64,000 bases of DNA from Branchiostoma belcheri (taxonomy: Eukaryota > Chordata > Leptocardii > Amphioxiformes > Branchiostomatidae): contig NW_017804464.1 in the NCBI RefSeq assembly GCF_001625305.1, forward strand, positions 201,840 to 265,839. The letters run 5' to 3'. A program made the position numbers and the translations under genes. Shown piece after piece: positions 1-10,550 of this stretch. Below the pieces are notes generated by a model. That model saw only the letters and a list, made by a program, of their open reading frames with translations. It had not been told where the DNA came from and made no database searches. Within the stretch, counting starts at the first letter, position 1. Each line of letters begins with the position of its first letter.

Positions 1-539
1 GTGGGTGGGCACGTGGGTGGGTGGGTACAGTGTGTATGTGGGTGGGTACAGTGTGTATGTTGGTGGATACAGTGTGTATGTGGGTGGGTACAGTGTGTGT
101 GTGGGTGGGTACAGTGTGTATGTGGGTGGGTACAGTGTGTATGTGGGTGGGTACAGTGTGTATGTGGGTGGGCACGTGTGTGGGTGGGTACAGTGTGTAT
201 GTGGGTGGGTACAGTGTGTATGTGGGTGGGTGGGCACGTGGGTGGGTGGGTACAGTGTGTATGTGGGTGGGTACGTGGGTGGGTACAGTGTGTATGTGGG
301 TGGGTACGTGGGTGGGTGGGTACAGTGTGTATGTGGGTGGGTACGTGGGTGGGTACAGTGTGTATGTGGGTGGGTACGTGGGTGGGTGGGTACAGTGTGT
401 ATGTGGGTGGGTGGGTACGTCGGTTGGTGGGTACAGTGTGTATGTGGATGGGTGGGCACGTGGGTGGGTGGGTACAGTGTGTATGTGGGTGGGTACGTGG
501 GTGGGTGGGTACAGTGTGTATGTGGGTGGGTACGTGGGT
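1..539. repeat. G-rich minisatellite, unit about 20 bp
   Basis: Direct tandem repetition of a unit close to GTGTATGTGGGTGGGTACA, broken by longer variants that carry extra GGGT steps and GGGCACGTGGGTGGG. All three forward frames stay open because the unit contains no stop, so the long Val-Gly-Tyr reading frames here are repeat artefacts. The G-runs (GGGTGGGTGGG) could form G-quadruplexes on the plus strand. The array touches the window edge, so its full length is unknown. Confidence 0.95.
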
Positions 540-619
540 TTATAATGTAAAATGCCAATACCAATGCCATTCAGGCACCATTATAATTCCATATTGCTTG
601 TCTGTAATGTTGGTGTGGA

Positions 620-625
620 AATAAA
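620..625 (+). terminator. possible polyadenylation signal of an upstream plus-strand transcript
   Basis: AATAAA lies 80 bases after the minisatellite and is followed at about 639 by a run of nine A. It could be the 3' end of a gene or retrocopy lying to the left of the window. No coding exon is visible here, so this is only a candidate. Confidence 0.2.
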
Positions 626-680
626 GAATTTGAATTGGAAAAAAAAATGAAAATGTAGGAATCTTGTTATTTTAGCCTGC

Positions 681-753
681 ATTTTTTTTGCCCTAACGCA
701 TTAGATTTGGAGTCTGCTGAGGATGTCATCCATAAAATTTAGTTGCTGTGGCC
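681..753 (-). repeat. fragment of hairpin element family C
   Basis: The stretch ending in GAGGATGTCATCCATAAAAT and then TTGCTGTGGCC matches the right arm of the family C elements at 13313-13610 and 13984-14388. A similar short fragment lies near 35745-35780. Old and truncated. Confidence 0.5.
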
Positions 754-820
754 CTACTATGAACTCACACATAAAAGGAAAAATTGACACAAACAAACAT
801 AAGGTGACAACAGACATACT

Positions 821-826
821 TTTATT
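821..826 (-). terminator. polyadenylation signal candidate of ATP5F1D
   Basis: On the minus strand this reads AATAAA and is followed by GT-rich sequence (AAGTATGTCTGTTGTC). It is the first canonical hexamer I found downstream of the ATP5F1D stop codon, giving a 3' UTR of about 580 bases. No transcript evidence is available. Confidence 0.5.
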
Positions 827-1170
827 TCTTTTGTGAAGGTAGTCAATGCAATAATACGTAGAAGTTCCTGAATATCTTTAAGTTGATTCATACTACTTCA
901 TACATCGACAAATCGAGTGATAAATGGACAGGGACAGCCAAACCCAGCACTCTGCAAATCTGCAAGACAAAAGAAGAACATTGTCAAAACATGAAATGAA
1001 AATCAAAAATATCTCCTTGAAAATACCACCTGTGTCTTTATACTTACACAGATTCAACAGAAATACAAGGAAAAAATCCTCAATTATTAACTCAACAAAG
1101 TCTAGCATGAAAGTGAGTGTCGCACACAAAACATGACTTGCGTGGCAAGAATGGGTATTTAGAACCCTGT

Positions 1171-1385
1171 AGTCAATTTCCAATTCATTCCAGTGTTGGT
1201 CTTATAATCTTCATTCCTCCGTTCATAATGTAGTCTACCATCTGATCACAGATGATTTTCATGCTAGTCAATTTCAAATTCATTCCAGTGTTTGTCTTAC
1301 AAATTAATGATGATGATGATGATGGTCTTACAAATTTCATTCCTCTGTTTATATTGTTGTCGACCAACACAGATGATTTCCATGC
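1171..1385 (-). repeat. tandem duplication inside the ATP5F1D 3' UTR
   Basis: Two adjacent diverged copies, 1171-1265 and 1266-1385. Both begin AGTCAATTTC, share ATTCATTCCAGTGTT.GTCTTA, then TTCATTCCTC.GTT, and end CAGATGATTT.CATGCT. The second copy carries a GATGATGAT insertion flanked by direct repeats of GTCTTACAAAT. The block lies just 3' of the stop codon at 1401-1403. Confidence 0.85.
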
Positions 1386-1400
1386 TGAGTCACGCACCTG

Positions 1401-3368
1401 TTACTCTATAGCCTTGACCACTTGCTCGTGGAACTCGATGGCCACCTGTGCCTCAGTACGTTCTGCATCTGTCGAAGCCGCACTCAGCTGCTGCTGCGCC
1501 TTCTCCAGACCAGAACGCGCCAACTGGAACAAAACAGGAATAAGATGATTCACCAGAGAACTAGCTACCAAAACACAAGTCAGTTGCTAAAGCATAATAA
1601 TCTGAAATAAAATTGTTTAATCAAAGTCAAATCTTCCCTTCTTAGCCCCACTCCAGTGTTCTGTCTGCACATTTCTACTGCAACTGGTAAACTGCTACAT
1701 TGTACATGAAACACTAATTCTATACAGAGTGTGATACACTTGGCAGGAGCAAGCAGTGTTCGAGAATGTCTAATGTTTTGGCACAATGCTTTTTGATAGT
1801 GTTTATTCAGCTGACGTCTTGGTGACCAAGTGTTTAGGAAAACGTGATGTGAACCATTCAGAATTGTTCTGAGGAAGGTGACAGGTCACCGAAACGTCAG
1901 CTGAATAAACCTTGTGGTTGTGTAAAAAGAGTGACTGAGTTAGTACCAACCTGATAAACTATTTGTGGAATACACACAATTATTACTACAAATTGTCAGA
2001 AAGTTTACCTCCAACTGCTGCAAATAACTTAAAATAAGTACAGTGTCACAGGTAAGGGGCTTCCACTTCCATAAATGACTTACCCCAGGATCAATGTCCT
2101 CCAGTCGACATGCCTCTTCTGCCAGGATCTGCACAGAGGAGTCCTCATTCACTGTGACTGAACCACTGCTCACTGGGGGAGGGGGGAACAGGTCAGTACA
2201 CAGCAATACTTGTGAACTAAGGATGGCTGGTTCAATCTTTGAGGATATTATGACCAAGCAAATTATGCAGTGCATTTGTGCACTCTTTACATCAGTGCAT
2301 TCATGTTTGCTTTAATACAAGATATACTCTCTATCCCTTAAATGAATTCTCATACAAAGTACAAAATGTTTCAAGTACAAAAGATTTACAAAAATGGGTA
2401 AAAAGACAGGTTTCCATCCCAAAATTTCTCTATAGATGAATATTGACTTTTTGGAACGTCCTATACATAATGAGCTTTAAGTTAGTTTACTTTAAGAAGA
2501 CTTCATTTTATGTCTCACCAACAAAGTGATTGACGTTCCCCTCATCTTCGTAGACAGAGAGGCGTCCAGGTTTGAGTACGGCGAGCGTGGGAACGTGACT
2601 GGGCAGGATGCCGATGTCTCCGGAGAACGTTGGTACGTCTACCTGACGCACGTTTGTTGCAGCATTGTAGAACGCCTGATGATGCAGAGAAACAGTGAGA
2701 AGTATTGTAACAACATGTAACATACATAACAAGGGCTCTCTACCAACTTAAAATCGTGACCCTATAGCATATCCGGATCACGAACCAGAAGTTCTGCTGC
2801 AGTACCAAGGAAAGCCGCTATATTGAAGCATACACAACTGTTATCTGTTATATATACATTATTTAAAAATTTCATATCATGGATGATGGACAGGTAGCAT
2901 TCGGGTCCTGAAATCGGCGTTTCATACGCTAGCTCTGATGGAGGTAAAAAATCACCCACCTCCATGTTGATATGTAAGCGTTACACCTTTTGATTCGCCT
3001 ATCTTATGATTCTCGAAGTGTCTTGTATAAACACCATAAAAATCACTTACTCTTGGAAATAAAATGTATTTATTTTGACGACAAGGATCGTCTACAAGCA
3101 GATAAATTCTCCTTAAACGTTTTTGAGTTGACCTGATGACCACCAAACCGGAACCCGCCCTCCCCCTTAGAACAGAAGCACCGTTCAAGGTGACTAGGTT
3201 CTCCCTGAAATATACAACTTTAACAGCACGTACCGCGCCCGGAGACCCAAAAGTGAACGACATCCCGACCGGAGCCGCCGCGTCAGCGTAACCCCTGGTG
3301 GCCTGAGCGGCCAGAGTGCGGCCAACGGCCTGGAAAAGTCTGGGAACTCTGCTGACCAGGGAAGCCAT
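1401..3368 (-). CDS. ATP5F1D: ATP synthase F1 subunit delta, mitochondrial
   Basis: Subunit delta of the F1 central stalk (the counterpart of bacterial epsilon). It couples rotation of the c-ring to the catalytic head in mitochondria. Four exons on the minus strand: 3368-3234, 2675-2519, 2172-2084 and 1523-1401. Each is bounded by GT-AG (donors gtacgt, gtgaga, gtaagt), with intron phases 0, 1 and 0. The joined protein is 167 aa; human is 168. Residues 1 to about 25 are an Arg-rich presequence ending in TRGYADAAAP, like human ARAYAEAAA. Residues about 36-125 form the beta-sandwich domain, with the family signature ATNVRQVDVPT, then GILPSHVPTL and SVQILAEEA. Residues 128-167 form the C-terminal helical hairpin ending VVKAIE (human VKALE). 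The ATG at 3366-3368 is the only suitable start before the presequence. Intron 3 (1524-2083) carries a hairpin repeat. Identity is clear; expression is not shown. Confidence 0.97.
1801..1910 (+). repeat. hairpin element with hammerhead-like core, in ATP5F1D intron 3
   Basis: Inverted repeat: GTTTATTCAGCTGACGTC at the left and GACGTTT-type complement plus GCTGAATAAAC at the right. The better-preserved arm reads CTGAGGA (1869-1875), A, GGTGAC-AG-GTCACC, GAAACGTC (1891-1898). It belongs with the similar modules at 14526-14558, 17667-17699, 18797-18830 and 20791-20823. It lies inside an intron in the opposite orientation to the gene. Confidence 0.7.
2772..2818 (+). repeat. dispersed repeat K fragment in ATP5F1D intron 1
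   Basis: GTTCTGCTGCAGTACCA followed by AAGCCGC is repeated, with a few changes, at about 30015-30069. Intron 1 (2676-3233) shows nothing else recognisable. Confidence 0.4.
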
Positions 3369-3425
3369 GCCTGAAGTGACCCGAAGATGGCGGATTGGTG
3401 GCGACTACCCACAATGCAACACGGG
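3369..3425 (-). promoter_or_regulatory. ATP5F1D core promoter: YY1-like, CCAAT and ZNF143-like sites
   Basis: Immediately upstream of the start codon, AAGATGGCGG (3384-3393) matches the YY1 core. ATTGG (3394-3398) is CCAAT on the gene strand. ACTACCCACAATGCAAC (3404-3420) matches the CCCAnnATGCA core of the ZNF143/Staf site preceded by ACTA. These motifs are known to mark TATA-less promoters of nuclear genes for mitochondrial proteins. There is no TATA box. The transcription start is not determined, and binding is inferred from sequence only. Confidence 0.6.
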
Positions 3426-4331
3426 CAGAAGCAGCAGTGTTCTTTGTTTACATGTATCGCTAGAGGTCACTGTTGTACTGTAGCCTGGAAGACTTCGAAA
3501 AATTTCCCATCCTTTTTATTACATGGAAACAAATTGTTTTCCCATTAGACTTGGGCTTAATGAGCCAGACATAACAGAGCAGTACCCGGCAATACTTAAC
3601 AACAGGTATGTATATAGTGAGTGAGGAAGTTCCTCACAAAAATTACGAAGTAATATTATGTTATCCCCAGATATCATTAGTTCTCATCCCATTGTCGTGA
3701 TACACCAGTGCCCTGCTATTGTGTACCAGGCCCTTTGTCTCGGTTGCTATTTTTGGTGGGAAGACAGACGTCTCTGACATTTCAGTGCATCTTATCTCAT
3801 TGACGGCTGAACAGGGAATTCTACGGACAATAAGATAGCCAAGCTAGGTGCGAAATTCTATGCGTCACACCTGTTAGGGTTTGAATTTAGTCGGAACAGG
3901 AGATTTGGTTGGTTTGCTGCCAAGCTCAAGTTTAGTAAACAATGACGCTGCTTGATTTGTCTCCATTCCAGCCAAGTTCAGGTTCACGCCTGGTGTATAT
4001 GGTATCTTTAAAAAGCAAAGATCGAAGAACTTGAAGAGATATTGGCCAAATTTCGAAAATATTTGTGTCATATCATAAAGACTCGATTAATTTCGTCAGC
4101 CGCACTACTCAAGAGTCCTACGTATGTAATACCTCACAGAAACCATCGTCTCAATTCAAACGCTATGTTTTAGTGTGAAGGCGAAGGACGGCAAATATAC
4201 CATGCACCACTGATTAGAACCCTAGTACTGGGGAATGAACATCAAAATTGCGATAATTCCACGTCCACCTCTGTAAGGAGCGGAAGAATAATCATGATAT
4301 AATCTTCACTCCCACGCCCGCCTATATATCA
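3426..4331. other. intergenic, no feature seen
   Basis: No coding exon, RNA gene or recognisable repeat was found in this stretch upstream of the ATP5F1D promoter. Open reading frames here are short and lack codon structure. Confidence 0.6.
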
Positions 4332-4606
4332 TAACCTCCTCTGCAGGCGTCAGAGCAGCCGATGTTTTTGAGGGAGGCGCTGATTTATAGCCTCTACCAG
4401 GCTTCGGGAAGCGGCCGGAAAAAAGTAGAAATTGGCCAAATAGACAGATGATATGTCAGGGAAGTTGGCCCGCGCTAAGCCACTAGTTTGCCTCTCCAGA
4501 AAAATTAGAGCAGGCACGGTGCAAATAAGCGCCCCCTCCCCCCCAAAAAAACCACCAACACCGAACCGGGAAAAAAAAAGAACCGGGAACGCCTGCAACG
4601 AGGCTA
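4332..4606. repeat. degenerate family B hairpin element with a family A arm inside
   Basis: The left end is TAACCTCCTCTGCAGGCG and the right end is CGCCTGCAACGAGGCTA, preceded by C- and A-runs as in other family B copies. Within it, 4388-4475 is one arm of family A (TAGCCTCTACCAGGCTTC, then TTGGCCAAATAGACAGATGA). This suggests a nested insertion that later lost its second arm. Confidence 0.6.
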
Positions 4607-4942
4607 ACGAGCGGGGGTGCACCCTGTCACGGGTTATACAAGACCTGATCAAAAGTTCTGAAGTCTCCCACGAAATTAATAAACACCCCCTTTTCTACAT
4701 CATACAGACTGATTAGAAATGACGCGGACTAGTTTCAAGAAAGCCTTGTGATCATCTTACGGTTGTATGTGGGGAAAAATTAGATTGTCCTCTTCCTTAG
4801 TGGAGGACGTTAATTTTTCGGGATAAGTTTGCCTTTGATACGCCGCAAATGTCATTTTGTGGCACCCAAAACTAAAAGGACTCCTCAAATAGCTTGATTT
4901 TGGGCTAGCTATTGCAAAGGCGTCTAGTATGAAACGATCCCG

Positions 4943-5050
4943 GCAAATGTGCTAAGAAATTGTAGTATGTCTCTATATCAGACAAATTTGCTCATCCACA
5001 ATATTTTTGTTTGTTTTGTAGCCCTGGAATTGCATTGGATGCCTGTGATA
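4943..5050 (+). repeat. family D arm fragment
   Basis: ATGTGCTAAGAAAT, TATCAGACAAATTTGCTCATCC and GGAATTGCATTGGATGCC match the arm at 5977-6085 and the inverse arm at 26864-26945. The rest of 4607-5675 shows no gene and no clear repeat. Confidence 0.55.
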
Positions 5051-5675
5051 TGCAACAATCTCCACCTGTAATTTGGCGGGAAATCATCCCCCATCAGAGA
5101 GGGCGCGCCTGCTTGTTCATGAGATCTCCGTGGGATCACAATGATCACTTTAGGAGTGGATCCGGCTTTGTTGTCATGGCGACAAATTTGAGCGAAATCG
5201 ATGGCCGTTTATTCGATTCCGTGAGGAAACAATGGCGGGAAACTCAATTTGTTGCTGTTTGGTCATGTTTGAAACCACGATTTTGTTACTAGTAATTTGT
5301 TTCCTGTAACATCATTCCTGATTGGTTAGTATAATACCCAGGGTTTTTATTGGGTTTAGTAAGTAGCCGGTGAAACATCAACTAAGTAACGAATCGACTT
5401 CGAACCAGATATTAAGTTTCCCGCGGGCGTGCGGAGGACGAAATTGAATATCTGAGCAGACTGCTGTAGTTTCCAAACGTCGTGACTGTTTTCTGACTTT
5501 ACAACATGAACAACGCCCCCCCCCCTCCTCAGGCTGATATTCTTCCCTACCAAATATCTGATTGAAAATTAGAAATTTAATCAAAATAAAATGATAGTCT
5601 CTATTTTATGCGTGTTTTGTGGCATTGACCTGGATAACCATTCACCCTATTTTCAGGTGCATGTGCCAGAGTACT

Positions 5676-5835
5676 AGTATACCGTGCAATCTTACGGAAT
5701 AGAGTGCAATTTTACTAGTATACAATTTTACGGAATACAGTGCAATCGTATTAGTATACAGTGCAATCTTACGGAATACAGTGCAATCGTATTAGTATAT
5801 GTACAGTGCAATCTTACCGGTAAAATGGCACTGTA
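5676..5835 (+). repeat. tandem repeat, unit about 41 bp
   Basis: Three to four copies of a unit made of two related halves, ACAGTGCAATCTTACGGAAT and ACAGTGCAATCGTATTAGTAT. The last half ends in CTTACCGGTAAAATGGCACTGTATAC, which folds back on the unit. No coding potential. Confidence 0.85.
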
Positions 5836-5867
5836 TACTCTGCCACCCCTGATTTTTGCCGAATTCG

Positions 5868-6090
5868 TATGTAGTAAGTTGAATCAATCTATATTGTATC
5901 TGTAATGTGATAAATAAAGAGACGCCGCACGAAGCTTGTTTCGGGGCTATTCCAAATGATACAGAAGTGATACAAAAATGTGCTAAGAAATGGCATACTG
6001 TATCAGACAAATTTCCTCATCCAAAATATATATATATGTACTTTTTTTTTGCTTTGCCGCCCTGAAATTGCATAAGATGCCTTTGCCTTT
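5868..6090. repeat. family D element, degenerate
   Basis: Begins with GTAGTAAGTTGAATCAATC and ends with CCGCCCTGAAATTGCATAAG followed by ATGCC, the two terminal signatures of family D. The central part (CGAAGCTTGTTTCGGGGCTA) is unlike the other copies. Confidence 0.6.
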
Positions 6091-6487
6091 CCCGAGACTG
6101 CGTCTTGCCAAGAAGTTGCCAAGTTTACCCTTCAAAATCCCGTCGGAACTAAGCCGAAAATCCCCGCTACTGATCTGCACAAAGCCGGGCTGACAAGGCC
6201 GCCAGATTTATCGGCGTGACTGGCACCTTCTATCGACATCAGGGAACGAGCGGAGGCTGAGGAATCGTCTCAGGGTAACGAAACGTCGTCTGCGGCTGAC
6301 GTCAGAGGGCTGCTCATGACGTCACGCTGTCAGCGGCGGGGTGGCGGAGTGTCTGTCTGCCACCTGCACACGCTCAGGAAGTAGCACTGTTTAATAGGAA
6401 AGGATGCCGCCTTATCCACTGCACGAACCTCTGACACAATTCTGCTCTTGGTGCTAGATGACTTGCCACTGAATGCATTGAGTGTGG

Positions 6488-6715
6488 GGTCGTGTGGCAT
6501 TAAACGGCAGAGCATTCGACTCAGAACCAAGAGGTTCCGGGTTCGAATCCTGCCATGTCATCAACTTTGTGCCCTTGGAAAATGCACTTTACACGACTTT
6601 CCTCACTTCACTCATGCGTTAATGAGTATGATCATTGTCATGACCGTGGGCATTATAAGAAAAACCAAGTGGGTAAGGAACTCCCCTGGAACAACGAACA
6701 TGTCGGTACTGTGAT
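6488..6715 (+). repeat. tRNA-derived SINE
   Basis: The head (6488-6562) has an A-box-like TGGCATTAAACGG and a good B box, GGTTCGAATCC, preceded by AACCAAGAGGTTCCG. The tail (6563-6715) contains TTGTGCCCTTGG, then GCACTTTACACGACTTTCCTCACTTCACTC, a pattern of animal SINE central domains. A second head lies at 32463-32517 and a second tail at 17279-17350, which shows that this is a dispersed repeat and not a single tRNA gene. The cloverleaf is imperfect in the acceptor and anticodon stems. Confidence 0.7.
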
Positions 6716-8579
6716 CTAGAAATAGTACTCTAATGTAAAAAGTAAAATATTCCAAAGTTTACAGTGGCAAAAGGTTGACCACAGGTTACTGTTGAATAGT
6801 GACGCTAACTCAGTACAATGAGATATATATACGCGAATTATTGTGTGTCTGTTGGGAGAACTCGAGAAAAATATTAACCGTTTTGTAACGTTACCAGAGA
6901 CTGAACATTCAGGTAACCTATGCCAAATGAGGGGGCGTATGTGTGTGTTTAAGATATTGTTGAGTTGAAAACAGTCCAAAGTACCCTTACTGGTCCTTGG
7001 TGGTGTGTTTGCCGGGACAATACCTGTAAGAAGAGAGAGAGGGTGTGTCTACAGGTGCGTTGTCGCCCTTTCAACGCCTTCCTAGCGACCACAATAAACA
7101 ATGGAGCGAAGATGTGGGCGGGTTGAACTAAAAATACAGGGTCAACACTGCCCGGCTGGGTCGGGTGACAGACCGAGAGAGGACCGCTTTTGTTTGGCTG
7201 GTGGTCCCGCTTGGTGAGTTCGGACGTCAACACGGGGACAAGACGTCACGGGGTCGACTTTCTGTAGAAACATGAGTCAGTGTAAAACCTGAGGGGGGGG
7301 TGAGGAAGTTGTTTTTTTGGGGGGGGGGACTCCCAATCCGAAAGGTAACAGACGTTCTGAGGGGAAGGGCCAGTTAATCGACCTGGTTTGAAACTTAAAA
7401 AAAAGAAAACTTTTTATCTAAATGTTGTAATTTCATATAACAGGTGTAGAACACAACATGGAAAGTACTTATACAGAGTTGCCAATAGATCTAGAACCCT
7501 GTGAAGTTTTGAAAAAGTCATGAAATTGGTAGCTGCTACTGGAGTAGAGTAGAGTTGTTCAAGCCGGGTAGGAGCCCTGCTCCAGTTTGGGCAGCTCTTC
7601 AGACTAGGTATGATCTAGGTATGAGCATAGCTTTTAATTCCCAAGGGGGCAATCAATAAACTTTATCTTTGGGAACATGATCACACCCCCTCAGTATATC
7701 AGCCAGGGGGTATATAGTTTTTCTCAACATTGTTCTGTTACCAAGAACAAAGAAAATTCAAGTGCACCCACTCGATTATTTGGAGCAAATATACATTACG
7801 GAATTTTCCTAATGCTTGAACAACTGACCTAAAGCTATGTTTAGTTTACTGGCATGAAAAGTTAACACATAGTGACAAATGTGTTACAGCTTTGAATATG
7901 GGCACTATTTTTCTACCCCAGGGCTAACGTACCTTGCGTCATTTTGTCTGTCAGAACTACCACTAACTGTGAATCACTTCACAGAAAGCACAGCTACATT
8001 AAGTGACAAATAAGAACATACAGCACAGAGACTTCGAAGTGTTGTTTGTGTTGTTGTGGAAGTCCTGAGCGGTACATTGTGATGTGTGAGTCAGTGAGAC
8101 GTTTTGACGTCAGCGATACGTTTGTTTAGTTTCGCGTGTGCGTCTGTTACCCCGCGGTATGTCTCACGTTATTTACATACAGGTTATTACATATGTATAT
8201 CTCACTGCCCGCTGGGAAAAAGGCCAGACAAAAATGCCTTCTTGACGTGATTTCTAATTGTTCTCTCACGTATCGACTAGAACACACAACTTGTACCTGC
8301 GTCAGAAGGTACGGAAACTTAGGAAATACATGTTTATTTGTTTAAGTTTGCAGTGGGCGAGACCCCCCCCCCCTTCCTTCTTCGTTCTACCGTCTAAAAA
8401 GCCAAGTCAAGTCAATCTTTATTGCACAACAATTGTAACGGGTACAATGCATGGCAAACTCTTCAATACTACATATCTAGCTAACATCTACTCTCACGTA
8501 AAAATGAACATTGTTACAGTGAACTACCGCTGGTCAATCACGAAAACAAACAGTTCCTAGCATTATATAGTAGATTGGA
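6716..8579. other. intergenic, no feature seen
   Basis: Unique-looking sequence with G-runs at 7292-7328 and a C-run near 8365. No gene, no RNA gene and no repeat shared with other parts of the window was recognised. Confidence 0.5.
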
Positions 8580-9215
8580 TTAATTCCTCAAGCTAACTGA
8601 CATCTTTCACACCACAGTCGTCCCTCAGTAAGACATCTGGAGCCGCATAGTTCCTGTTTAGAAGTTTTATTCAGTCTGTCACAACTAGTTGCTAGCATAG
8701 AATAATACATGCAACAGACAGGAAAATAAGGCTGTACTCTGAAGAGGTTTCGTATTAAGGGCCCGAAGGTACGTAACTCGTTTTGGCCTGGCTAACCACT
8801 TTGACGTCATGGCGTCAGTCCTAAAGTGTCAACAATTTGTGTCTGCCAGTCAAATGAAGTTCCGAATTTTCCATAATAGGGCGTTTTGACAAAATGTCTT
8901 AACTCATTCCTTAAGCTAACCGACATCTATCACACCACAGTCGTTCCTCAGTAAGACATCAGGAGCCACATAGTTACTGTTTAGAACTTTTATTCAGCCT
9001 GTCACAACTACATTTAGTTGATAGCGTAATAAAACATGACATGACAGGAAAATAAGACTGTACAACTCGACAGGTTTCGTAACAAGGCCCAGAGGTCAGT
9101 CGGGGTCATTCTGGTGTGGCTTACCACTGTGACGTCATGGTGTGTATACGTCAGTCTAACAATTTGTGACTGTTAGCTAAAAGTTCCGAATTTGCCTTTA
9201 GGCCTACTGTCAAAT
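8580..9215 (+). repeat. diverged tandem duplication, two units of about 320 bp
   Basis: Units at about 8580-8897 and 8898-9215. Both contain CTAAC.GACATCT.TCACACCACAGTCGT.CCTCAGTAAGACATC, then GGAGCC.CATAGTT.CTGTTTAGAA, AGGTTTCGTA, TGACGTCATGG and finally AAGTTCCGAATTT. Divergence is roughly 15-20 percent by eye. The second unit ends 70 bases before the TG microsatellite. Confidence 0.9.
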
Positions 9216-9285
9216 GTCTACAGTTTAACATCAGCATTCACATTGTCGGCGTCAATGCTAGTTGCTCTTTGTGGCCCCGGCTGTT

Positions 9286-9490
<205 letters not shown>

Positions 9491-9677
9491 TGGGGGGGGG
9501 TCATGCCTTTTCGTGAGGCGTACAGTATATTCTTTAAACTTCAACTCTCCAGACTTGCGCTGAAGAGAAATCAATCGTTAGTTTCAACACTACAAAAACT
9601 GACGCGCGGTCCCGCTGTTAAACTTGAAGTGTTGTACGTGTTCTCAGTGTAGTACACTTACAGGTGGCACTTCTCAA

Positions 9678-9737
9678 TGACGTCATCTTTGACGTCATCA
9701 CTACCACTGAGTCTGGCTACTTCTCAAGCTATAAATA
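9678..9737 (+). promoter_or_regulatory. paired CRE sites with a TATA-like box
   Basis: Two perfect TGACGTCA palindromes start at 9678 and 9690, 12 bp apart. A TATAAATA lies at 9730-9737, about 33 bp downstream. The arrangement looks like a compact CREB/ATF promoter, but no convincing coding exon follows, so the transcript, if any, is unknown. Confidence 0.3.
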
Positions 9738-10280
9738 ATATGATGACACTCGGAGCTGTGTCGTGTATGTATGGGGCGCGAAGTAGGAGAAATTAGTTTG
9801 TACCAGACTTCGGTTGCAAGAAATAGTAGATACAGAAGGCAAGTGGTCGTCTTGGCCACAATGTTTAATGATTGTGGCCTATGGGGAAATTCGGGATCGA
9901 CAAAGACCGGTCGTCTTGGGCAGATGGACGTGACCGCTGGACCAAGTTTTACCAGTCTGGTAAATACTAATGAGAAAAGAGACGTGTAACCAAACGTTTG
10001 CATATAAGTGTACTAGTTGATTTCCTTCCATCTTACAGTGGGTGGTTTAAGATCAACGTCTACAGATGTGTTTCTTTCATCTTAGGGCTTTCCAAAGTGG
10101 AAGAAGCAAATGAAAGGATATCTGGCGGTCGGTTGAAGGGTGTTTTTTTTTTCGCTTCGTCTTGAAATGTCATTCCAGCCCAGTGGTGTAGGAAAGGTCA
10201 TGCTTAATTGCTGAGGGAATGTAAGGACAAGAATCGTTAGAAAACGCTTGTTTAGCCCCTGGTCATACATGCGAATTTGT
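9738..10280. other. intergenic, no feature seen
   Basis: Short open frames only, including one of 72 codons at 9771-9989 that resembles nothing I know. No repeat shared with elsewhere. Confidence 0.45.
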
Positions 10281-10550
10281 CCTCCCAAACACTACCCGAA
10301 CGCCCCCAACCATGGTTAGTAGGTCGGGAGCAAGGTCGGCTGATGTTCGGCGAGGTCGGCTACTATTCGGCTGCGCGCTAGCCGAATGTTTCAAACGTTT
10401 AAAACATTCGGGTGTGGAGGAGTGGTTCGGCCATGGTTGGCTGGTGCTCGGGAGTAGGTGAGGGCGTGGTTGGCATGCAAATTTGACTCAAATTTAACTC
10501 CGATTCGTTTCGAAAGGCAGGCGTAGCGCAGCAGATAATCCCCCCCCCCC
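10281..10550 (+). repeat. family G repeat, copy 1
   Basis: Shares with 30718-31022 the order CCAACCATGGTTAG, GGTCGGCTA.TATTCGGCTGCGC, AGCCGAATGTTTCAAA, AAAACATTCGGGTGTGGA, GGTTCGGCCATGGTTGGCTGGTG, TCGGGAGTAGGT, then AAATTTGACTCAAATTTAACT. It is rich in short palindromes (CCATGG, TTCGGCT/AGCCGAA). Confidence 0.85.

Noticed and set aside
1..624. Three long overlapping Val/Gly/Tyr/Cys-rich open frames
   Set aside because: They are translations of a stop-free minisatellite in all three frames, not a protein.
6488..6562. A tRNA gene
   Set aside because: The B box is good, but the acceptor and anticodon stems are imperfect. A second head at 32463 and the attached tail show it is a SINE.
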